From contig CALZIG010000114.1 of NCBI GenBank assembly GCA_945787585.1, forward strand, positions 1 through 13,144: a stretch of 13,144 bases of DNA. The letters are read 5' to 3'. Origin of the DNA: an uncultured Gammaproteobacteria bacterium (GTDB lineage: Bacteria; Pseudomonadota; Gammaproteobacteria; SZUA-140). This document shows, one piece after another, positions 1 to 5,188 of this stretch. Under the pieces are notes generated by a model that did no database searches, was not told where the DNA came from, and saw only the letters and a list, made by a program, of their open reading frames with translations. The translations under genes and the position numbers were made by a program. The stretch's first letter is position 1; the number at the start of each line of letters is the position of its first letter.

Positions 1-60
1 CACCTCAATTGACTCACCGCAGTACGGGCACGCTATCGACCTCGATTCAAGTGCATTCAT
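1..60 (-). CDS. CPXCG motif-containing cysteine-rich protein, N-terminal part (runs off left edge)
   Basis: An ATG at 60-58 opens a frame that stays open for 20 codons to the window edge. The translation holds a Cys-Pro-Tyr-Cys-Gly-Glu motif with cysteines at residues 11 and 14. This position and motif match the small (about 60-70 residue) CPXCG cysteine-rich proteins common in gammaproteobacteria. They are presumed to bind a metal through two Cys pairs; the second pair would lie outside the window. The biochemical role of the family is not established. It starts 27 bases after the stop of the protease gene on the same strand, so it may be the last gene of that operon, although the ribosome binding site is weak. 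The family call rests on 20 residues only. Confidence 0.68.
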   Translation of the reverse strand, partial: MNALESRSIACPYCGESIEV

Positions 61-87
61 CTAACACGGCACACTAATAAGTCTATT

Positions 88-1206
88 CTAATCCTCATCA
101 TCAACATCCTGTTTTTTTAGATATGCCGAAAACTCTTTAACAACATTATCAATAGGAATAGCGATACCAAAACCTTCCGAACCAATCGATGCGGTCGACA
201 TCAATTTCTGCGTATTGACGCCCAGCACGCGCCCCTCTTCATCAACCAGCGGGCCACCACTGTTACCCGGTAAAATCTGAGTATCGGTATAAATACTGTT
301 GTCGCGCTTACTGGTAATAATCCCGGATGTCACAAAATCCTTTAACCCCAGAGGACTGCCCATTGCATAGACCTTCATCCCCTGCCCCACTCTACCTATA
401 TGGGTAAGATCAATAAACGGTGTGATATGTCCATCCAGTTTAATTAACGCGAGGTCATGTTCCTTACTTAACTTTATTAATTTGGCCGTTACTTTTGTGC
501 CGCCTTTTAGCGTTACCTTAAATTGACGTGAAAATTTTGCGCTGGCAGACTTAAAACTGAAATCAGAGTCCTGACTGGAAAGTTCACGCTTCCGGCTATC
601 GAGCCATTTCTTCCGCTCTCGATAATTTGACTTCATCTTATTCAGGCGCTTTTCATAGATATCATACTCTGCGTAGGCCACCTTTTTTTCGCGATCATTA
701 TAACGATCAATATCTTTTTTATAATCGCTTAACTCAGCCTCCATATTTTTGAGCTGCTCAGCCCGCTCAGCCAACTCCCGCTCAGCGACTTTAATTTCAG
801 CCTTCGCTTCGTCAAACTTTTTATCACTCTTTTTCCACGCCTTAAACTCAGTCGGCCTGACCACATGCTTATTCGTCACAATGTAACCATCATTACTCAC
901 AAAAAAACCAGAACCGGTCCCCAAGGATGTCTCTATCGACACCACTGCCAAAGTCGTTTTTTCGATGGTAGTTGCAGGGTTAAATTTATTGGTTAACTTC
1001 TCAGCAAGATTTTTTGATACAGAACTTTTCTTCTTACCTTTATAATTTAACGTTTCAGTTTTAAGGCCCCCTTTCGGCGGCTTATCGGTAAACTGCCATT
1101 TACCATTGGCATCTTTATATTTATAAATTTCAGCCATACTGGGTAATGAAAAAAACATTAAGATAGCCCAGCAAATGACTAACGAAACAGGAGGCTTTCT
1201 AATCAT
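88..1206 (-). CDS. DUF4124 + trypsin/HtrA-like periplasmic serine protease with coiled-coil insertion
   Basis: This 372-residue protein has a clear signal peptide, probably cut after Ala25 (SMA/E), so it should act in the periplasm. Residues 26-45 (EIYKYKDANGKWQFTDKPP) are a DUF4124 module. A chymotrypsin-fold protease follows in two pieces. The first (about 85-118) has GSGFFV and TNKHVV with catalytic His114. The second (about 228-362) has HDLALIKL with Asp251 and GNSGGPL with Ser316. Between the pieces, residues 122-212 are Lys/Glu-rich, heptad-like and probably coiled coil. No PDZ domain follows; the protein ends soon after the protease domain, with an acidic tail. The triad is complete, so it should be active. 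The gene starts 8 bases after the TonB-like gene stops, with no clear Shine-Dalgarno, suggesting translation coupled to it. A quality-control or processing role for the neighbouring envelope machine is an inference; the substrate is unknown. Confidence 0.88.
   Translation of the reverse strand: MIRKPPVSLVICWAILMFFSLPSMAEIYKYKDANGKWQFTDKPPKGGLKTETLNYKGKKKSSVSKNLAEKLTNKFNPATTIEKTTLAVVSIETSLGTGSGFFVSNDGYIVTNKHVVRPTEFKAWKKSDKKFDEAKAEIKVAERELAERAEQLKNMEAELSDYKKDIDRYNDREKKVAYAEYDIYEKRLNKMKSNYRERKKWLDSRKRELSSQDSDFSFKSASAKFSRQFKVTLKGGTKVTAKLIKLSKEHDLALIKLDGHITPFIDLTHIGRVGQGMKVYAMGSPLGLKDFVTSGIITSKRDNSIYTDTQILPGNSGGPLVDEEGRVLGVNTQKLMSTASIGSEGFGIAIPIDNVVKEFSAYLKKQDVDDED
571..843 (-). other. Coiled-coil insertion within the protease domain
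   Basis: Codons 122-212 of the protease encode a highly charged Lys/Glu/Arg segment with regular hydrophobic spacing (for example AERELAERAEQLKNMEAEL). It lies between the strand bearing catalytic His114 and the strand that leads to Asp251. Simple HtrA-type proteases have only a short turn here. The insertion is in frame and both flanks match the protease fold, so it is a genuine domain insertion and not an assembly fusion. The coiled-coil call is by eye. Confidence 0.68.
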
Positions 1207-1214
1207 GATATTGA

Positions 1215-2198
1215 TTACGATGGTAGAAACTCAATGGGATATGAAACCGTCACTGTATCAACCTCTTTTTCACCAAAATTAAACTGTTTGATACGTGACA
1301 GAATACGACGTTCAAGCTTTGAATTATTGAGTTCACTAGACACAATTTTTACATCGACAACTTCACCAGAAGGCGCAATCACGATTTCCAGCACGATCAG
1401 TCCTTTCAAGCCGGGATCTGTACGACGTTCGCGATTGTAAATCGAAAAGAGCTTACTCTTGTTTCGATCAAAGACCATCGTGATCTCTTCTTGACTACGC
1501 ATGTTTATCTTAGCCTTGAGAATATCTGCCTGCTCAATTTCAAGCGTTGATTCAACCTCGGTATGCTGCAAGGCGGCCAGTTCTGTTTGCGTAAGCCCAA
1601 CATCACTAGAAAAATCTTTTTCGTTCACTCCGCCACTACTCTGGCTAACCTTTGACGTCAACAACGACTTACTCACCGTTGCCACTTTATTATGAGAACC
1701 TGCTGTCAGTTTTTTTCTCGATTTTGTGGTCAGCACTGTTTTAATATCAGACGTATCCATCAAGTCTTCGAGGCCTTTGCTTAACTCCAGCAAACCACTC
1801 TTCTGCGCCTTTTCACGCGCTGCCTTTTGCTTATCAGTCAGTGGCTTTTTCTTTTCCTGCTGTTTTTTAACCAGCTTCTTTTTCAGGCTCTCTTTGGGCT
1901 TTTCAACCTTTTTTTCAACCTTGGGCTTAGGTTTTGGTTTAGGCTTGGGCTTGGGTTTAGGCTTGGGTTTTGGTAACTCTATTTTCTTTGGCTTGGGCAC
2001 CTGTCCAACAAACTTTGCTATTCGATCGGGTATGACGTGCGCCTTGCGTGCCTCTTTTGGCACTTCAATCCCCTGAATATAAAACACAATGCCGAACAGT
2101 AATGCCAGAAGTACAACGGCAATGATTTTAAATTTACGATCATCATTACGACTAGTGGTGCCGGCAAGCGCAAGATCTTTATAGGCAATAGCTGTCAT
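1215..2198 (-). CDS. TonB-like energy transducer with AgmX/PglI-type C-terminal domain
   Basis: This 327-residue protein has a short cytoplasmic N-terminus, a single membrane segment at about 24-42 (IIAVVLLALLFGIVFYI), and a periplasmic Lys-Pro spacer (about 68-94). A long Lys/Ser-rich linker leads to a folded C-terminal domain (about 234-327). That domain follows the AgmX/PglI tail pattern: an N-terminal helix, then LKGLIVLEIVIAPSGEV, VSSELNNSKLERRI, and a closing strand ending YPIEFLPS. The topology is that of TonB/TolA, which carry motor force from ExbB/ExbD or TolQ/TolR across the periplasm. In Myxococcus, proteins with this tail (AgmX/GltJ and PglI/GltG) belong to the gliding apparatus. 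The gene sits 8 bases after the second ExbD gene. The usual TonB-box-binding signature is not evident, so an ordinary siderophore TonB is less likely. Topology is secure; the subfamily was recognised by pattern only. Confidence 0.85.
   Translation of the reverse strand: MTAIAYKDLALAGTTSRNDDRKFKIIAVVLLALLFGIVFYIQGIEVPKEARKAHVIPDRIAKFVGQVPKPKKIELPKPKPKPKPKPKPKPKPKVEKKVEKPKESLKKKLVKKQQEKKKPLTDKQKAAREKAQKSGLLELSKGLEDLMDTSDIKTVLTTKSRKKLTAGSHNKVATVSKSLLTSKVSQSSGGVNEKDFSSDVGLTQTELAALQHTEVESTLEIEQADILKAKINMRSQEEITMVFDRNKSKLFSIYNRERRTDPGLKGLIVLEIVIAPSGEVVDVKIVSSELNNSKLERRILSRIKQFNFGEKEVDTVTVSYPIEFLPS
1920..1973 (-). repeat. Hexanucleotide repeat coding for (Pro-Lys)9
   Basis: Eighteen consecutive codons alternate Pro and Lys (residues 76-93 of the TonB-like protein), giving a degenerate CCn-AAr hexamer repeat. 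Third positions vary along the tract (CCA, CCT and CCC; AAA and AAG). The protein pattern therefore appears to be selected, and the DNA is not a perfect slippage tract. Such Pro-Lys runs form the extended, rigid periplasmic spacer of TonB proteins. Confidence 0.9.
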
Positions 2199-2206
2199 AA
2201 CACGCT

Positions 2207-2707
2207 TTAGCTCTTAGGCCTGGATTTTTGCACGGCGGCAAAAGATATCCTGGTGTAGTCAGCTTCACGGCATGTGCTTAGTATTTTACTGAGCACTTCG
2301 TAGGGTGTTTTTTGGTCCCCTATGATCGTGACATTACGCGCCTTCTTTTCGACCTTCGAAAACTGCGATTTACCTGCTTCAAAATTCAACTCCTCCATTA
2401 ACCCAGGAATCATGGAATCCTCACTCAATGCGACTTCACTAATTGAGGCCACTTTACGCCCTTGTACTAAAATATCTCGCCCTGTGATGGTGATAACTAG
2501 CGTCTCTTTAGGCGCTACTGCTGAAATTGAGGTGGGCAACTTAACCTCTTTACTACTATGCAACTGCTGTACATTGGATGAACTCACTAATAGAAAAAAT
2601 ACCAGTATCGTAAAGATATCCATCAACGAAACAAGATTCAAACCAGGCTGTTTTTTGCGCTTGTGATGACGATCCATTCGTCTACTACGGCGTGATACTT
2701 CTTTCAT
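2207..2707 (-). CDS. ExbD/TolR family motor protein with the conserved membrane Asp (first of pair by coordinate)
   Basis: This 166-residue protein has a very basic N-terminus (residues 1-20) and one membrane helix, about 23-42. The helix contains NLVSLMDIFTILVFFLL, with Asp30 at the position that carries protons in ExbD/TolR. A periplasmic domain of about 120 residues follows, with the usual strand-helix-strand ending (TPYEVLSKILSTC, YTRISFAAV). It should pair with the ExbB homologue to form a proton-driven inner-membrane motor. Its ATG overlaps the stop of the preceding ExbD gene in ATGA (2704-2707), and a GGGGG run 8 bases upstream serves as ribosome binding site. Met11 is a possible alternative start, but the overlap and ribosome site favour the longer form. 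The TonB-like gene begins 8 bases after it. Confidence 0.92.
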   Translation of the reverse strand: MKEVSRRSRRMDRHHKRKKQPGLNLVSLMDIFTILVFFLLVSSSNVQQLHSSKEVKLPTSISAVAPKETLVITITGRDILVQGRKVASISEVALSEDSMIPGLMEELNFEAGKSQFSKVEKKARNVTIIGDQKTPYEVLSKILSTCREADYTRISFAAVQKSRPKS

Positions 2708-3222
2708 TGACTAGCCCCCACATCGATACCAGGTGTTGCCACAGCATCACCAATCGCGATATTGGGGAATAGTTCAACCGTATCAAGTGTAGCCACATTA
2801 ACAACATCAGCACTTCTGACACGATCCATCACCTGAACCAGCGTCTGATACTCAATATTAGGTTCAAGTAGTAATGTAATGTTCTGCTCTTCAGGAAAAC
2901 GACTCTTAATTTCAACCAGTAATTCACTGAACGCGTTCCAGTCTGTATCGTCTTCACTGCGCTCAAAACGCTTAATCACGCCCAGGCGACGATCCTGCAC
3001 ATCAAAACTCTGCTGACGAATCACCAGCTCAAGTTCAAGCTTAACCTTCTCCTCTTTCTGGGTCTGGGCATTTTTTGATGGAAGGTTAAGTTCTATGACT
3101 GTCATCCGCGAAAATACTGCGGTGACCAACAAAAACGGCACCAGAATCACCATCAAATTCATGAATGCGGTGATGTTAAGTTCTGCGGCTTCTTTGGTAT
3201 GGTGTCTACGTCTTGTACGCAT
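2704..3222 (-). CDS. ExbD/TolR family protein with Asn at the proton-relay position
   Basis: This 172-residue protein has the ExbD layout: basic N-terminus (MRTRRRHH), one membrane helix at about 16-38, and a periplasmic domain. The helix reads LNITAFMNLMVILVPFLLVT. Aligned to the ExbD pattern (INVTPFIDVMLVLL), the conserved Asp is replaced by Asn22 (codon AAT at 3159-3157). An Asn cannot be protonated like Asp, so this subunit should not relay protons by itself. It probably forms an asymmetric pair with the Asp-bearing ExbD encoded just downstream, with which it overlaps by four bases. The C-terminal tail (about 150-172) extends beyond the core domain. The gene starts 105 bases after the ExbB gene stops, with only a modest ribosome site (GGA). 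The family call is strong; the effect of the substitution is inferred. Confidence 0.9.
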   Translation of the reverse strand: MRTRRRHHTKEAAELNITAFMNLMVILVPFLLVTAVFSRMTVIELNLPSKNAQTQKEEKVKLELELVIRQQSFDVQDRRLGVIKRFERSEDDTDWNAFSELLVEIKSRFPEEQNITLLLEPNIEYQTLVQVMDRVRSADVVNVATLDTVELFPNIAIGDAVATPGIDVGASQ

Positions 3223-3327
3223 ATTGATTCCACATCTCTGTTCCGATTCTATCTCGGCTTTCTATTCAGTCCTGTCTTTCATTTTGCTGCTAACAAGGCT
3301 GTCTGCTTGTCACGGTTTCGCTATCTA

Positions 3328-3954
3328 TCAATTATGATCCTGCTCACTCACAATATTCAGACACTTGACCGCCACCATCTCCAGCTCATCAACGAGATGC
3401 GCTGTTTTCGTCGCTAGAAAAGAGTGTAAAAACAACATGGGAATCGCTGCCATTAAACCAAATGCGGTGGTATTCATCGCCACTGAAATACTCGCAGAAA
3501 GTAGATCTGCCTTTTCGGCTGGGTCGGCTGCCGCAACCGCAGTGAAAGCCTCGATTAATCCAATAATAGTGCCCAACAGTCCGAGCAAAGTGGCAATATT
3601 TGCGTAGGTTGCCAGATAGTGGGTACGCTGCTCTAGCTGCGGAATGACTTCCATCATGCCTTCTTCCATGGCCGTTTCAAGATCACTACGGCGGCGCGTG
3701 TGTCCCAGCCGAGAAAAACCATAACTTAACATATGCGCCATGGGTGTTTTGTTTTGTGAGGTGATTTTTACCGCCTGGTCTAAATCATTCTTTTTCAATA
3801 ACGGCACAAGGTCAGACCAGATCTTATTTGAATTTCGCTGAGTCGAACTAAGATAAAGGTAACGTTCCAGTGCGATCGCCATACCCAACGCCAGCACGGC
3901 GAGGATAGGATACATAAACGGCCCACCTGTCTGAAAGAAACTTACGACCTCCAT
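3328..3954 (-). CDS. MotA/TolQ/ExbB family proton channel protein
   Basis: This 208-residue protein has the three-helix layout of ExbB/TolQ. Helix 1 (about 12-32) precedes a cytoplasmic loop (about 35-112). Helix 2 (about 115-138) contains LLGLLGTIIGLIEAF, and helix 3 (about 155-180) contains the conserved Thr/Ala region NTTAFGLMAAIP. Length and motifs match ExbB/TolQ and the gliding motor protein AglR. It should form the pentameric ring around the two ExbD-type subunits and convert proton flow into movement. A strong AAGGAG site lies 6 bases before the ATG. This is the best ribosome site in the region, and fits independent initiation after the 320-base gap that precedes it. Which sub-type (ExbB, TolQ or AglR-like) cannot be decided by eye; the neighbours favour AglR-like. 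Confidence 0.93.
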   Translation of the reverse strand: MEVVSFFQTGGPFMYPILAVLALGMAIALERYLYLSSTQRNSNKIWSDLVPLLKKNDLDQAVKITSQNKTPMAHMLSYGFSRLGHTRRRSDLETAMEEGMMEVIPQLEQRTHYLATYANIATLLGLLGTIIGLIEAFTAVAAADPAEKADLLSASISVAMNTTAFGLMAAIPMLFLHSFLATKTAHLVDELEMVAVKCLNIVSEQDHN

Positions 3955-4274
3955 GACTCACTCCTTAATAAAATATGCATAACTGTCCTGAAAATTTACC
4001 GGGTAACAATACCCATGTATTGGTGACTCCACATCATTCAAACCAGTGCTCCGAGATGAGAGCTTGTGATACTAAAACCTCACGTTGGCTGAACATAGTC
4101 TAATCTGAAACGCTTAATCAAGAAGTAGTCACGTCGGCTTACTCCCCATCAATTAAGGTTCTAACGCTCTCATACCTAAATGTCATAATCTATTTTTTAT
4201 ATCGACCATTCACATAGCTCCTGCAATAAAATGCAAAAATAACAATAATTGCTGTTCTATGAACAAAATACACT
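3955..4274 (-). other. 320-base gap between the TPR genes and the motor genes, with a possible internal promoter
   Basis: No convincing gene is present on either strand. On the minus strand, TTGATT (4121-4116) and TATGTT (4097-4092) are 18 bases apart and could be a weak sigma70 promoter for the motor genes. A small perfect hairpin (GGGTA, 4-base loop, TACCC) lies at 4001-4014, too short and without a T run to be a clear terminator. Two tiny frames of 8 and 15 codons occur around 4152-4223, but nothing indicates they are used. The gap splits an otherwise close-packed gene set, which suggests the motor genes may be controlled separately from the TPR genes. Confidence 0.4.
3961..3966 (-). promoter_or_regulatory. 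Strong ribosome binding site of the ExbB-type gene
   Basis: AAGGAG lies 6 bases before the ATG at 3954. It is the closest match to the Shine-Dalgarno consensus in the left half of the window and fixes the start of the motor gene. Confidence 0.75.
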
Positions 4275-4598
4275 CTATTGAGGTACTGCGCCTTCTTTAT
4301 CAATTTCAGGCATTACCGGTTTGATCCGTCTCTCTAACAAGCTATGAAGAATAATATCCTGCTCTTGAACACGATGCTTTGTTACAACTTCCTGCCACGG
4401 TACGATATAAAGAATCTGGGGTAATTCTTTGTTACCCCTGATCTGAATCCCATCAAGATTGATGACATCATTATCCTCAATCACAGCTGTAATCTCTGCT
4501 TTACTGAGTGATGATTTTGACTCTTCTGCATTAAGCGGAAAAATCATCAGTGCCAATAAAATCATAAACACCCAACGAATATGCTCATTAACTATCAT
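4275..4598 (-). CDS. Small secreted protein of unknown family
   Basis: This 107-residue protein has a signal peptide with a hydrophobic core at about 9-22 and probable cleavage after Ala24 (LNA/E). The mature part has about 83 residues and is predicted periplasmic. It holds one compact-looking segment around 48-72 (NLDGIQIRGNKELP followed by QILYIVPWQ) and a charged C-terminal helix. I do not recognise the family. The start overlaps the stop of the TPR lipoprotein gene in ATGA (4595-4598), so it is almost certainly translated by coupling and is a real gene despite its size. Its position between TPR lipoproteins and the motor suggests a small accessory part of the same envelope complex. That is inference from context only. 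Confidence 0.78.
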   Translation of the reverse strand: MIVNEHIRWVFMILLALMIFPLNAEESKSSLSKAEITAVIEDNDVINLDGIQIRGNKELPQILYIVPWQEVVTKHRVQEQDIILHSLLERRIKPVMPEIDKEGAVPQ

Positions 4599-5188
4599 TC
4601 ACTCACCTCAGCCGAATTCAGTTGAGACTCAAGTTCACCAAGCCATGCCAATGTTGCCTTATCTTCATCAACAATCAGTTGAAGATAGCGCCGATAATGA
4701 TGTACTGCCTTTTCAATATCCTGAAAATAGGTATCATATAATAACGCCAGATTATAATGTGTATGCGCATGGTTCTGATCTTTCCCGAGCGCAGCAAGGT
4801 AATGCTTCAAAGCCAGAGGCACGTCACTCTTTTTATGAGCAATCAGCCCTAGTAAGTAATCAGCCACAGCACTCTGCGACTGTAATTCCAGCACTCTTTC
4901 AGCAGACTGCTGCGCACGATCCAACTCGCCACGGCGGAAACTAATCAGGCCTAGATTCACCCACGGCAACGCAGACTGCGGGTTACGTTGAGCTATTCCG
5001 CGCAGCAATTCCTCGGCGACAGACGGTTTATCATTATTAAGCGCGTCAATCACCGCTGCCATATCCGGTTCAGCAATACCAACTGTAGAACTTTCTTGCG
5101 GCGCGCCCTTATCCATTGTATTTTGTGATGTGCCTGCACAGCCTGCCAATATCAGAACAAACATCACCAGTAGAGGTTTATTCCACAT
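4595..5188 (-). CDS. TPR-repeat lipoprotein
   Basis: With the ATG at 5188 this gives 197 residues: a lipoprotein signal (MWNKPLLVMFVLILAGC) with lipobox LAGC and acylated Cys17, then a short linker and about three to four TPR units. The clearest units are PWVNLGLISFRRGELDRAQ, ADYLLGLIAHKKSDVPLAL and THYNLALLYDTYFQDIEKA. TPR arrays are scaffolds for protein contacts; an outer-membrane anchor facing the periplasm is likely. I chose 5188 because AAGGTGG sits 6 bases upstream and the signal peptide then has a normal short n-region. Starts at 5194 and 5215 are also in frame, but they lengthen the n-region and lack a ribosome site as good. It overlaps the large TPR gene by 11 bases and the next small gene by 4. 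A PilF- or NlpI-like role is conceivable, but the neighbours favour a motor-linked complex. Confidence 0.87.
   Translation of the reverse strand: MWNKPLLVMFVLILAGCAGTSQNTMDKGAPQESSTVGIAEPDMAAVIDALNNDKPSVAEELLRGIAQRNPQSALPWVNLGLISFRRGELDRAQQSAERVLELQSQSAVADYLLGLIAHKKSDVPLALKHYLAALGKDQNHAHTHYNLALLYDTYFQDIEKAVHHYRRYLQLIVDEDKATLAWLGELESQLNSAEVSE

Noticed and set aside
1920..1973. Phase-variable slippage repeat
   Set aside because: Codons vary along the tract and the unit is six bases, so length changes would stay in frame. Spacer length might change, but no on/off switching would result.
1726..2076. Plus-strand frame of 116 codons rich in Gly-Leu repeats
   Set aside because: It is the antisense image of the Pro-Lys spacer and Lys-rich linker of the TonB-like gene, with no ribosome site and no family resemblance.
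2207..3222. Possible frameshift splitting one ExbD gene in two
   Set aside because: Each frame has its own basic N-terminus, membrane helix and periplasmic domain, and the ATGA overlap is normal coupling. These are two separate genes.
1215..3954. TtpC-type TonB2 iron-uptake system as in Vibrio
   Set aside because: That cluster has a DUF3450 protein and an extra long TolQ-like TtpC, neither of which is present; here there are two ExbDs and an AgmX/PglI-like tail. No TonB-dependent receptor is encoded in the window.
1215..3954. tol-pal operon
   Set aside because: No TolB, Pal or ybgC is present, the periplasmic arm lacks a TolA-like alpha-helical domain, and there are two TolR/ExbD homologues.
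4001..4014. Hairpin GGGTA/TACCC as a terminator
   Set aside because: The stem is only 5 base pairs and no T run directly follows on the minus strand.
4459..4944. Plus-strand frame of 161 codons
   Set aside because: It lies opposite two genes with clear signal peptides, TPR motifs and coupled overlaps; its own translation shows no domain or export signal.
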